A model generated the notes under the pieces. It did no database searches. It worked only from the letters and a program-made list of their open reading frames with translations, and was not told the origin of the DNA. 64,000 nucleotides of DNA from Prinia subflava. Its lineage: Eukaryota; Chordata; Aves; Passeriformes; Cisticolidae. This document shows, piece after piece, positions 50,830-62,649 of this stretch; position 1 is the stretch's first letter; every line of letters starts with the position of its first letter. The stretch is from contig NC_086283.1 of assembly GCF_021018805.1 (NCBI RefSeq), positions 57,923,775 through 57,987,774 on the forward strand, written 5' to 3'. Made by a program: the position numbers and the translations under genes.

Positions 50830-53150
50830 TTTGCTTTGTACTTGGTCATTAATTGTCTGTCTGCTGTATGGACCAGGAGTGTACTCAAATGATTACACAC
50901 ACATTTCATTGTAGCTGTATTCTTAGTGTCCACCAACTGAAAAGTTTTTAGAACAGGCTTCAGAAAAAAATGATTCATCAGAGACTTGGATGGATTCTCT
51001 CTTTGCTTAAAATGTTTATTTTCTGTTCATTTTAATTGTTCATTGTACAGTTAAGTTTTGAAGCGTTGAAGCCACACTCTGAAAGCTGAACTTTATATCT
51101 GCTTCTGCTAGCTATGAAGCTTGAAGGTGAGGTCACTGGGTGTTGCCAGGACACAGTATCAGTGTTGATACTCTGCCTACCAGGCTTTGCATGTTCACCT
51201 GAGGTTCTCTTATGAAGCACCTCCTTGACTCTTGCAGCAGGTTGTGGTGCCTGCTGGCCCCGTATTGGTTGTTCCTCTGTCTGGTAACAACACTTGACTA
51301 AGGTCATACAATGTTTGTAGCCTACCAGGGTTCACTTCCGAAAAGTAAGTAGGCTGAGATGGTTGTTGCAAGAAAAAAGGAAAACAGCACAAGATAGATT
51401 AAAGGAAAAATGAGGAAAACACCAGGGCTCTACAGTACATCTGAGGTACTGTTTTCTAATTCTCTCTCCACTGACCTATTGCCATCTTCCTCTGCTAAAA
51501 AAAAGGTGGAGACTAGTACAGAGAACCTGGTTTGCAGCCTGCTTTCCAGCCCTTTTAGAACACTGCTGACTGACTGTAACAGGTGGGAGTACCAAGTCCC
51601 TAGTTTTTTGGTTTTTTTTTTCCCCAGAAGTTTCTATAAAGCAGGTTTAAAAAATGTTTGGGTAGGTTTTCACTAGATAGTTTTTAATTGCATTGCTTGT
51701 GTTACACTGCTGTTAGATATGGGGAGTCCAGCAACATACCTTTTAAAACAGAGATCTGTGAAGAAGAATTGGTGTTAAGAGAGTGTGTGGCTTGAGTCGG
51801 CCTAATAGAAACAAGTGATGTATTTTAAGCAGAGGAAATCAGCTGGTGTCTTCAACCTCGGGCATGCCTGTTTGGTGTTTCTACCACTAGTGCTGTCAGA
51901 GTTCCTTAGGAGCAGCAAAGAGTGTTAGTGGTTAGTTAGACATAAAGCCTGGAAGGAAAAGGTCCTCGGCATTGTTAGCTGGGTCAAGTATTTTGCTAGT
52001 CAGTTGTAGTTTCTTCAGCAAATACAGAACAGAAAACCTCCAAAAGTGCTGGTGAAGTACACTTCCTTGGAACAGTGGCAAAATCCTTGGTGGTGTACTT
52101 GTGAGGGTAACTCCTGCACATGCAAAATGCCTTGTTTACCTCCATGTTCTTGGTTTTGGACATTTCCTTCCTTTTTGTCTTGCCAAGCACAGAGCAACAG
52201 TTTGGTTGTGAAAGCTGCATGCACAAGATTAATATTTTGCACAAACCAAAGCAGAGTTTGAGCGTAACAGAAGTCTCATCAGGCCTTTGGGGCTGTTGGG
52301 TTCTGTGCACCATTCCACTTCCCAAGGCCAGACTGCAGTTTCCCCAGCAGCAGCAGTGTGTTTGCATACTTGCTGGCTGCTGCAACTCTCTGCTGCTCAC
52401 AGAAGTGTTTTCAGGGATAGCATAAATGTGGAAGCCTTGTTGTTTCTTAGCTATGTCCTTAATGGTCTTAACAATTGCAGTGTAATGGCTGCTTTGTAAA
52501 TAAGTTCAAATTAATCTTGTATGACTCCGTTGACATTTTCTGTCAAGAACTTGCAGGTGATCGACCTGCAGAAGCTGTAAAAGGAATGTATCATTTCCCA
52601 TCCTTTGAGCCTCTCCCTGGTGCAGAGCAGCTCTCGCACCGAGAAGCCCAGTGACGAGGAGCTGAGCTGTGGTTCTGAACTTGATCAATCTTGCAATGCT
52701 TGCTTACTCTCTCTTTGGGTGAGCTTATTGTGGACTGCAGTTTAGACTCCATTAAGCTTCCAACATATGCTCCAAAAATACGAATTCAATACTTTTTATG
52801 AAGGATACATGTTGTCATAGAAGCTTTTATTACCAAAAGGGGATTAAGAGGCATTGTGGGAACTCCCAAAACTCCTTAGTGGAATGTACTGTATATTTGC
52901 AATGTAGATTTCTAGAAGTGATTGTCATCTCTCATAAGGTCTTGGCTTGCTCTGAGGTCCTTATTGTATTTACCTGTAGTTGTGATTGTACTTTCAATAC
53001 CTGTGTTTTTTTCTGATTTGGAGTGTGTGGAAGGACAGAACAGACACTCAATTCCTGGTTTTGCCATCTTTCAGGAAATGCAATGTACTGTGTAATTTTC
53101 CTACTAGTGAAATGAAACTTATACCTGTATGTATATAAAGTAAAATAGTC
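50830..53150. other. Intergenic, nothing recognised
   Basis: No exon, repeat family or RNA gene recognised. Short open frames on both strands around 51990-52430 overlap in all frames and carry no known motif. Confidence 0.65.
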
Positions 53151-53153
53151 AAA

Positions 53154-54100
53154 TTAAGCCTTGTTTGAAAGTAGATTTAATGTTTGGTAAAATGTCCTTG
53201 AACAGAATATTTTGCTTTGAAATGTATTACAATTTAACCAGTGATCAATTAAAACAAACAAAATAACTTTGTATGCTTCCTTCTTTACCAAGAGAGAAAT
53301 GGTCTGAACACTCAAAGCATTTCCACTGTGTCTTCCAGAATGATCTGCAAATGTTAGAGAAGTGCTTCTCATTATCATTATTATTATTATAACAGGTTGA
53401 CTGAACCTGTTAGGAGCTAAGTGGCTCTTCAGAAGTGTCTCTTCTGTTGATGTGTCACTGCAGTGTGCCCTGGGGTTTGGCAGCTGCATTTTCTGAGAAC
53501 CTGTGTTGGGTTGAGGGGGTTCCTGCACAGGATCTGGTGCTGTGCTTTTCCATTGCCCAAGGGAAGCTGGCCCAAGTGTGTGGCAGTAATAAAGAGAAGA
53601 GAGCAGGAGCACATGGACATGACTGAGGCAGGGGAGAGGAATATGAACAACTTGTAGGCATGGTGAGGGACACATCCAGCGGTGAAGGACTGCAGATGGC
53701 AGGAATCTGAGGGAATGTGGCATGGTAAAGGGTGAGCATCTGGTGGGAGCGTACTGACAAGGTGCCCAGGAAGCATCTTTTGACTCCATACTCTGCAACA
53801 AGAATGGGCAAGCAGGACCTTTCGTAGGTGGGAACAAGCCACTTGGCAACATTGAGAAAGTTTATTTTAAAGTTAAAAGCACAAAAGTATAGGATTACCA
53901 TTGGAGATCCGCAAGGAGAAGGGTGAAGAAGAGAGAGAAAATAAGAGAATGGACAGGTGTGACCAAAGAAGGGTGGCTGGAAGCACATGGGGCAAGAAAA
54001 AGAAGGACTAGCAAGCAAACTGAATTCTCTTGGGCAAAGGCTACTGGATAATGTAATTCCTATTCTGCTTACTACTTTGAATAATCTGATGGGTTTCAAG
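53154..54100. other. Intergenic purine-rich block, stop-poor on the minus strand
   Basis: The + strand is A/G-rich from about 53530 to 54010. That makes stops rare on the minus strand, which has overlapping open frames of 137, 214 and 232 codons. None looks like a protein domain. A perfect 9-bp hairpin (taacaggtt/aacctgtta, 53390-53412) follows an ATT run. Confidence 0.6.
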
Positions 54101-56170
54101 AATTTATGATAGATTACTCAGAGCCAAGATGCTAAAAGACCTTCCTCCTTGTGTCATGTACAGAACATGCTGCCACTTTTGCTGCTAAGCAGTTTATCCC
54201 TAACATGCAAAGATGTGGAAAAATGTATTTATACCGACTTCTGGTTCCTCACTGCAGCAAAGGAGGTTAATGTTAGTCAAGTGCATCTTTCTTTGCTGTA
54301 TGCAAGGCTTCTAGCTACTCTGATGTGTATTTGGAAAGACTTGATTGGGAGAACACAGCAGATAGAAAACCTGAAAAGTCAAGCTAGCAAGCATCAGTAG
54401 TTACACCAGGTAAGCAGAACGCATTACAAAGAAATAACATGGCCATAAATTCAATATCAAGCAAAGCAGACAAGGCAGAGTGAATGGGGGATTAAAAAAA
54501 AGACAGAAAAACACACTGTGTACTGTGGTGTGTAGAGCAGCCTGTAGCAATCAAAGCCTTCCAAGTCTGCAATTGTAGACACCTGACCTGGTTATTGTAA
54601 TGTTGGAGAGGATATGATGTGCCCGGCCTCAGCACTGCCTCTCTTATGAGGGTAAGAGAAGCACTTCTGGTAGATTTTTGGGCAAAAAAAACTGAAGAAG
54701 GGAAAATAGAGCACATAGGTAGGTGAAGAAGAATCAAGAAGGATCCCTCTTAGTACAAACTTAGAAGGAACTCCTCATCTCCTTTAATCTGTAAAGCTGC
54801 TGGCTGTTCTGGAGTTGCTTCAGCTCCTAATGAAAGCTCTGGGCACACACAAAATAATAGCTGTGAAGTTTTCTGGTATATAATGTTGCTGGCAGACCCA
54901 GCCATTATTAACTGATGAGCTGCAATGCTTCTTTCTTTGTGCATAGCTCTGGTGAGGAGCAGGATGACACAAGTACTCTGCGGGAGATGGGATTGCCAGT
55001 GCTCTGCTGCTCTGACAACATGAAATGCATCCAGCACACTTCTAATGTGCCAGAAGAAACCTGAAGAAACAGCTCATCTTGCTCAGGAAGCTGATTTAAA
55101 TTACAAACCTTGGTTGCTGTTGCAGGCATGTTGCTGTGTGTGCTGTGAAGCACCGAGTCTTCCCTAGTGCTGGAGTTTGGCTCTTCTGCTGAGTCTTCTC
55201 CTGATCCCTGCTAGCCTAGTGCTGTCAGTCTCATGATGAAGTTCAAAAATGCTGCTGACAGCATTCCTAGAAGGTATTAGAGGAGTGTTTAGCTCAAAGA
55301 CTTTCCTTTTGTCAACAGTTCCAAGATGTCATCTTTCTCTGGTCTTCTGAAGTTTCTAAAGGAATGGATTCACTAGACTTTATGTGGAAACTGACCTCCA
55401 GCAGAAACAGAAACTGGTAACCTACAGCAGTTAGCTGCTATGATGTCTCTTAGCTCGTCCTTTCTTGCTGCACACGTGCTCTGTCCACATCCTAGCAGTA
55501 GCTCACCTTAGAGGCAAATAAGGTGCCAGATCCCTTTCTAGGGATGTATGAACCACAAGAACTGGACTCCTACATGTTTTTCCAATGGACTGAATTAAGG
55601 GTGTTGAACCCAGTGTATAATCTATCTCCTTTTACACTGAGGTATTTTTATATACTGTGGCTAAAGTTGCCTCTCATGCCGTTAACTGACTCATCATGAA
55701 ACCAGGGATGAATGCAAGGTTTTTTAAATTTTCATTTTATTACCAATGTTTTTTATTTTCTTAGCTATCTACACTATTGGAGTTGCTCTCCCATTTTCTT
55801 CCCTCACTTACTTCTCTTCACTAGACTTTACTGTTCCTACCACCATGAGCTTAGCATCTATTAGACCTGGAAATTCCTCACCTGCTTCTGTGCACATACT
55901 GCAGTTACTGCCTCATACGTGCAAGATATGAGCCTCTGTCAGACTTCTTTATTTCTTTTCCCATGTGTGGGACATCATGAGGACCACATCTCCTGTGGAG
56001 GGTTGAACTGCAGTTGTTTACCATCTCCAGATATATAAAAGGATGTTTGGGGGTTTCTTATAAAATCTTCCTAGGAATTCATGCAAGGGGGAGAGGCAGA
56101 AGGGACATAATTCTGTGCTCTGCTTTTTCTGATGTGGGCAGCTTGTTTTGACCTGTCTGTGACCCACTAC
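54100..56170. other. Intergenic, nothing recognised
   Basis: Mixed-composition sequence. No coding exon or repeat family is identified. Confidence 0.6.
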
Positions 56171-56174
56171 TCCT

Positions 56175-56261
56175 CTGCCACGTGCCACCTCGTGGTGGGT
56201 GGCAGCTGCATTGCTCCCCTGAGTGAAGGGGAGTTTTACTTTCAGGTGAGTAAAACTCCCC
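56175..56261. repeat. Cluster of hairpins with mutually exclusive pairings
   Basis: ggggagttttact (56228-56240) and agtaaaactcccc (56249-56261) form a perfect 13-bp stem with an 8-base loop. The left arm overlaps aggggag (56227-56233), which can instead pair with ctcccct (56214-56220). Upstream, ctgcca (56175-56180) pairs with tggcag (56200-56205), or gccacc (56184-56189) with ggtggc (56198-56203). Confidence 0.85.
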
Positions 56262-56269
56262 AGATTTCA

Positions 56270-57955
56270 TGTGGAATTATTTATCATCAGTAATCATGTT
56301 TCTTTGTTTTGGTTGCCATCTGCTGGCAGAATGATGCGTTCATTGCCATTTCACACTCTTGCCACATAAATTATTTTTTTAATACTAAGCGTTTTGAATG
56401 TGCTTGTGCAGTTTGTGTGTGCATGTCGCAAAAAAGGGCTGCTTTTGGATGTCTGAGCTCACAGGCTGACAATGCCAGAGGCAGAGCTCAGCTCATGAGA
56501 GCAGATGCTCTGCGAAGTGGATGGAAACAAGTAATCTATGCTGGAGAATGAGAAAGAGGAGGCACGAATCACAGGAGTCTTGGAACTTTGGGTGGGGGTG
56601 GACACACAGCCTGGAAACAGCATAGGAGAGCAAGGGGCTGGGCAATCAGCATCCGGGTAGATCCCAGGGCTGTGCCCGGCATGTGCTCAGCCCGCGGTGA
56701 GTGGGTGTGACCTCAGTACAGACACACAGAGTTTAGAATGCAGGTGCTCCGACAGCTGCAGTGGGAGGGGGAAGAACAGACCAAGCACCTAAAGCTTCTG
56801 GGCAAAGCAAACTGCAGTACTGTCCTAACACTTGGTCTGAGTAAATGAGGCTGTAAAATGAGGCCCTGACGGTTTGGCCCAGTCTGCCTCACCCCCGGGG
56901 AGGTTGTTGAGGTGACTGGGTGTGAGGTTCCTAAGTGACTGCAAAGGGTACCTGCCTGCACGGTGCAGCACTAGACCCAGGGTTAGCATCCTTAACAAGT
57001 GCTCTCATAGAAAGGCCCGTTTCTCACCAGTGTTGCTGTTCTCCCACCGTGGGTGCCACAAAGTTCATCTGGTCAGCATCTTGAATACTCAAACTCAGCT
57101 CCTGAATCAAGTTCTGTACTGGAATGTTTCCTGTCTGGAAAAAAATGTCCACAGTTTCAAAGGAAAATTTACATGCACTTATTCATCCTTGTACAGGATG
57201 GTGTAAAACTCAGGCTAAATAACAGCAATTCAAAAGGATTTGATACCGACAAGACCTCAAAAACAAAGTTTGAGTTTTACCTGGATGAATGAGTGGAAAC
57301 TGCATCTTTAATATGATCAAGCATCTTGTGTAAGGTAAATAAAATCTGATGAGCTTCAACTTTTAATTCCATTGCTGTCAAGTGTAATGTGTCTGCTTCA
57401 AATGAGAAATGATAAATGCAATTCTTTAATTTCAGTGCTATGCAAATAGTATTAGAAGATTACTCCTGATGCTGGAAAATCAGAATCTGATGAATTTTTC
57501 AGCAGATCTTTAGCATAGTCTGGAGTTCCTGTTGCTGTGATTCATGGTGGCATTTAATACTTCATATCCTTTTCCATAAACAGGCTGAAGTGCAAATACA
57601 TTTCCCAAAGACATTTCTCCTGGCAGTGTTTGCAATTTCTGCAGAAGCATCCAAAGAGGGAGATGTTAGAAGACCATGCTCTTATCCAGAACTGTGAAAT
57701 GAAGCTCCAATTCTACCTCTGTATCTCATGAAAAAGGCTGCATCAGTTGTAATGATGCCCACTGGACATCAATGCACAGGAGGGCACACACCTCCCTGCT
57801 GTGCCAGCTGTGTCCTTCTGCCAGAGACACCCTTGCATTTTCTTCCAGTAAGTCACGAGAGTTCAAGGTAAAGAAAACCAAGCAATATTTCCTTTCCTTT
57901 CTCTTAGAAATGGCTTGAGTCTCATGAGTTTTCCCTCTCTACATGGCTCTCATGA
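56270..57955. other. Intergenic, nothing recognised
   Basis: No supported feature. The open frame 56922-57206 has no recognisable motif. Confidence 0.6.
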
Positions 57956-57959
57956 GATG

Positions 57960-58225
57960 CCACCTGCAGTACTGAGTCCGCCTCTGCAGCCCGCAGCACA
58001 CACTGCGTGTGTGAGTTCAAGGAGGCCACAGAGATGATCAGAGGGCTGAAGCAGCTCTCCTATGAGGAGTTGGGATTGTTCAGCATGGAAAGAGAAGGCT
58101 CTGAGGTGACCTCCTTGTGACCTTCCAGCACATAAAGGAAGCTTATAAAAAGGAGAGGGAGGGCTTTTGGAAAGGGCATATAGTGACAGGACAAGGGGCA
58201 GGAGTTTTCTTGGAGCTCAAGAACC
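57960..58225 (+). mobile_element. CR1 LINE fragment, sense
   Basis: Contains 'gttcaaggaggccacagaga', 'gagggctgaagcagctctcc', then 'tatgaggag', 'ttgttcagc', 'tgaccttccagcacataaa' and 'agtgacaggacaagg', in CR1 order. It is truncated at both ends and lacks the usual 3' tail. Confidence 0.85.
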
Positions 58226-58229
58226 TAGA

Positions 58230-59470
58230 CATGTCCTGGCTTCATCTTGGGCACAGCATTGCTCCTGAGCTGGCTTCTCCAGCATAAGAAAAGAGAAAAA
58301 AGTTTGTCCTGAAAGTTTAGTTAGAAAATTATGCTTTGCATTTCTGCCTCTTGCTAAAGGGCAGAATAAATATTGATGTGCTAGTAATGTCCAGCTGAGC
58401 TGTCCAGATAATCCTCTAATGCATTGTATAAGAAAGAAGTGAATTCAGTGGGAGACCAGCTGTTTACACTGATCTGTAATTGATCTCTAGCAAATAACAC
58501 ATGCAGTTAGAATTTTTCTTGCTTTTAATGTGGACATTTCAGCCCTGGGGACATGGAGGATGAGATGGCATAAGCCATTTCCTGCCTCTCTACTTGAAAT
58601 TTCATAATTTGCATAGTCACCAGGACTAGGAGCATCCTATGCAGTGGGAGCCACTGCTGGCCAGTTGAACCCCGAGGCTCTGCAGGAGCAGTGAGCAGTT
58701 CTAAAGGCCAGGGATTGATGTCTGGCAGAAATACCTTGCTAGGCACAACTGGTTCCTGCTGCTGCAGACTCAACACCAGGAGCTGACAAGGGAGCTGGCT
58801 CTGCATTGCTGCAGGGGAACCGTTTGCAGGATCTTGCTCTAGGGCTAACAGAGGCTGCTGCAGGAAGCAGGGCAGCTCTGGGGTTTTAATACCTGCTGTG
58901 GTCTTGGATCCCTGACTTCAGAGAAAACCTTTTGGAAGCAAGGCACACGATAGCTGGGAATCTGCACATTACTTCCTCAGGGACCCTGAACTAGATCCAC
59001 CCTCCATTGTGTGGTCTGGACCCCTGGAAGAGAGTCTTTGAATGTTTGTTCTTTTTGCTCCAGGGTTATCATCTCTCCAGGTTTCTGGAAAGCTTTATAT
59101 GGAGTCCGTGATGTTGTGAGCCTGAAGCATTGGAACAGCTGACCATGAAAATGCAGGTCTAATAGTTCAGCATCAGAGAAGGGATCTGCCCTTCTCTCTA
59201 GGGTACTGGTGTCATGGAAATGAGCCCTTTTGTACCATGGGACAATGAACTGAATAAAAGGAATTGGGTGCCTTCAACCAACCCTCTATGCTCTCCTGCT
59301 CCTGCTCTCCTCCCTGATATACGCCAAGCTTGGGCAGGAGACCAGAGGAACCTGCCTACTGTTGCATGTGCTGTAAATCCTGTCCCAAATGTCTTGGAGA
59401 GGCCTGCCCCTGCTCTTCTTCCTGTCACAGCAGCTAAAAGGGAAGGGATATAATGTTTTCCTTACGGTCT
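58230..59470. other. Intergenic, nothing recognised
   Basis: Contains a perfect 9-bp hairpin, agagaaggg/cccttctct, at 59175-59197. The open frame 59214-59453 has no domain or splice support. Confidence 0.6.
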
Positions 59471-59779
59471 AAAGTTGTGCTTCTCAAGTCTTCCACACAC
59501 CCTTCTGCAACAGACCCACCTCTCTGTCATACAACAGCACAAGAGGCCGTGCTGCTCAGCCCGGCTTTTCCTTGATACCACAGAGGGACAGGCACTCCCC
59601 ACAGGCTTCCCTCCTGCTGCCCCGCCTGTGACAGCAGTGCTGAGCTGCGGGGCACGACACCTTTTAAAGGTTCTCACCCTCTGCGGATGAGCTGCCCTGA
59701 CGCTGGGCTTGAGGTCGCAGGGTCTGTGCCTAGCAGTGAGTGCTGAGTGTGCTTTGGCCCCGAACAGGTTTTGTGTGTG

Positions 59780-59955
59780 TCCTTCGGAGTCCTGGTGCGC
59801 GGCGGGGTGAAAGGCTCGTCGGGTTGCAAACGATGCCGAGCCCCGGGCAGATGCCGCTGTCAGCGGCTGCCAGCAGCACCTTCCTGCCAGCGGGGCGCGA
59901 TCCGCCTCCTGCGGAGGGCACAGGCTCGCACTGCCGGCGAGAGGACGCCTTGGGA
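59780..59955. promoter_or_regulatory. CpG-rich island, candidate promoter
   Basis: About 20 CpG dinucleotides occur in some 175 bp, far above the CpG-poor surroundings, with moderately CpG-rich flanks from about 59560. A CpG island between two genes may mark a promoter or first non-coding exon, on either strand. Overlapping open frames on both strands here are a result of composition. No CPLX1 coding sequence follows inside the window. Confidence 0.35.
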
Positions 59956-59999
59956 ATGCAGAACACGCTGCCATACGCATGGCCAGTTTCAGTGCTAGG

Positions 60000-62600
60000 A
60001 AGGCTTTATTTAGTGCCTGTGGAATGAGATAAGCCAGACAGCGTTACGTTGGTATCAGTGGACAAAAGAACTGAAAGTAAGGGCCCTGCACAACAGCAAC
60101 AACAAAAAAACATGTATCAATGTTAGATGATTCATAAAATAATTAGCGTTTCCAAGCGTGTCCTAATTTCAGACACAAGTGAAAATACAACAAGATGAGC
60201 AGAAAATGATAGGTTATGCTTTTAGAACAAGGCACTTTAATTGAGCCAGATGGGCCCAGATGTTTCAGCACACTCTGACTGAAATGATCACCTATTCAGA
60301 GAGGTACGTTGTGGGAGAAACTGTAACAAAGATGCAAGAGGAAATTTTCCACAAGCAAAGATTACATTAAGGAGACTTGAGGCAGCTCTTACTGCTGTAG
60401 TGAGGCTAATTGTGTATGAAAATAGAAACATTTCATACTGGCTTAAAGAGGTGCTTGCTGCCGCTAATGCTTCAGCTTGTATTTTGATCCAAGAAGGCCT
60501 TTATAATCACTCTCCTCTCTCATCAACTGGTTTTGATCCCAGGTCTCCTTTTGGTCATCTGCTCTTTCTGTTCCTGGTTAATGCAAGAAAATCCCTCCTC
60601 TCTGTGCTTCAGCCTTCCTGATGAGTTTGATAACAGTGGCTGTTTTTTTTCAAACCTGTTTTTAGAGTTTCAGCTTGAAGTTACACCTGAGTGAAATGGT
60701 TTTATATGGTTGCAACATTTGCCATGATCAACCTAACCAGAGATCTCTAAAGAGTATTTCACACTGTAAAGGTCTCCCTTCATCCCTGCAGATGCATTTG
60801 AAGCTGCCAAGGGATTATGTGGTTGTGAGGAGGTGTAAAGCATGTGTGCACTCATGCAGATTTGCCCACACAAGAAAATAGAAATTTAAGAGTGTAACAC
60901 TAGGAGACTGTTGGTATTAGAAAGATATTGAGGCCATCAGGTCTGTAATGGGTCTGGGGACACTTGATCTCTCTGTCCTGAGTGCTCCCTTGTTCCCTGC
61001 ACTCCACCTCACCCTCCTGGCTGCAGTCAGTCACATGTGATAGGAGAAAGAAGGTTTGGTTTATTTTTCTGCTCAGGTTTGCTTTATTTTTCGGCTGTAG
61101 TGCTCAGGCGCACAGCTGTGTGGAAGCTGTCCTTGGACAGCCCTGTCTGCATAGTTCAGTCTCCTGTTACTTGATCCTCTGCTTTGCTGTCCTTGTCTTT
61201 CCCTTTCACAGCTCAATCCTCTCTCAGATAAACAGAACATTAAAAAATGACACAGCAGGGGGGTGGCTGGGAAAGTGAGGCAACCAACTTCATCACTGTG
61301 AAAATCTTCTAAAGGAAACCTCACAAGTCTGGGAGTCAATTCTCTTCTTCTAAATGCTCTCAGAGTGAGGAAAAGGGGTCTCTCCCACCTTGTCTAATCT
61401 TCATAGTCCTCCACTGTCAGCTTCTGCACTGGAGCTGTGGCTCTTAGAGCCCCACCACACAGAGAGAAGGAGCAGCTGGGCCTCGGTTGACATGGGCCAC
61501 GGCCTCTGTTTCTTCACAGAGGCTCACTGGGAGCTGTGCACCCCTCTTCCATGAGCCATATCTCACTCCAGCTCAGCTGGAAAGGAAGGCAGGGTACAAT
61601 TTTTTAGTATTACGCTAATTAACATTGCAGAGCAAAGTTTCTCTCTCAGGTGCACCTGACCCAGCTCCTCCACTGTTAGGAACTAGTTCCTGCTACAGAG
61701 TTTTTCCTGAGGGTGGCAGAGCAAAAACGTCCAACGAGATCCAATGCTCCCTTCTCCTCCTTGCATGATGAAAGTGTTAGTCACAGGGATCTGGGTTTGC
61801 TTTACAGCCAAACAGGAGACTGCTTCCTGTGACTAACTCAGGGCAGGTTTCTCACCATGTGCCTCAAACGCTGTTGTAGAATGGCAGAAGATCTGCACCA
61901 ACACAGTGTCTGAGATGGTGCCTGAGGCACGTGAAGCTGCTGCATCCATCAAACACAACCTGGTTCTTCTTGGGAAGGGATTCCCAAAAGAAGGGCAGTG
62001 GAGATCTGGACAGCAGTACCAACAAACATTTCTCTGGAGGTTTGTTCCTCCTCAGCTTGGCCGCTTTCCTCGAGCCCCCACTGAGCACAATTGGTGTTCT
62101 GGTTGTTGCTGTGGAGGCCTGTTTGCAGGACTCAAATTGTCTAGAGCTGTACCAGTAGCATAATAGTCCCTGAGGTGAATATCTTACAGTTTCTGTTCTT
62201 TATATAAGAAAACCTAAAGTTATTAGTCAAATCTTTAGCTGTGCTCTGGATCCCTGTGTTATGGATTAACCACTGAGAGCCCCAGCGGGCAGAGCTCATA
62301 TGCATGTTCAGTTGTTTCAAGCAATACTACAAGCACACAGCTGTTAAAAGAATAATCTTATGCAGGCAGTAACTCCTCACCAGCCCCTCACACCTGTTAC
62401 TTAGTAGCTTACAAAATCTCCTTTCTGCTGATGGGAATAAAGAGGATTTGTTTCCACCCCCCAACCCCCTCCCCCTTTTCAGTAGGTTTCTGAGTAGGAG
62501 CCAGTTGTGCAGAAACAAAAAATTACAATTTCCTGGCCTGATCTTGGTGTAGGAGGCAGGACCCACCCCACGCTCTCCCTGGGCAGCTGCAGAGCGAGTA
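60000..62600. other. Intergenic, nothing recognised
   Basis: No coding exon, repeat family or RNA gene recognised on either strand. Confidence 0.6.
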
Positions 62601-62618
62601 GATCTGCAAAATGCAGCT

Positions 62619-62647
62619 GGGAGGGAGGGAGAGAGGAGGGAGGGAGG
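62619..62647 (+). repeat. G-run tract, quadruplex candidate
   Basis: Five GGG runs with short loops (gggagggaggg, then gagagga, then gggaggg) within 29 bp. Loop lengths of 1 and about 7 fit the usual quadruplex pattern. Confidence 0.6.
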
Positions 62648-62649
62648 TG

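Noticed and set aside
53154..53852. 232-codon minus-strand open frame and two overlapping ones (137, 214 codons)
   Set aside because: Three minus-strand open frames overlap because the plus strand is purine-rich. No domain, no codon pattern, no splice sites.
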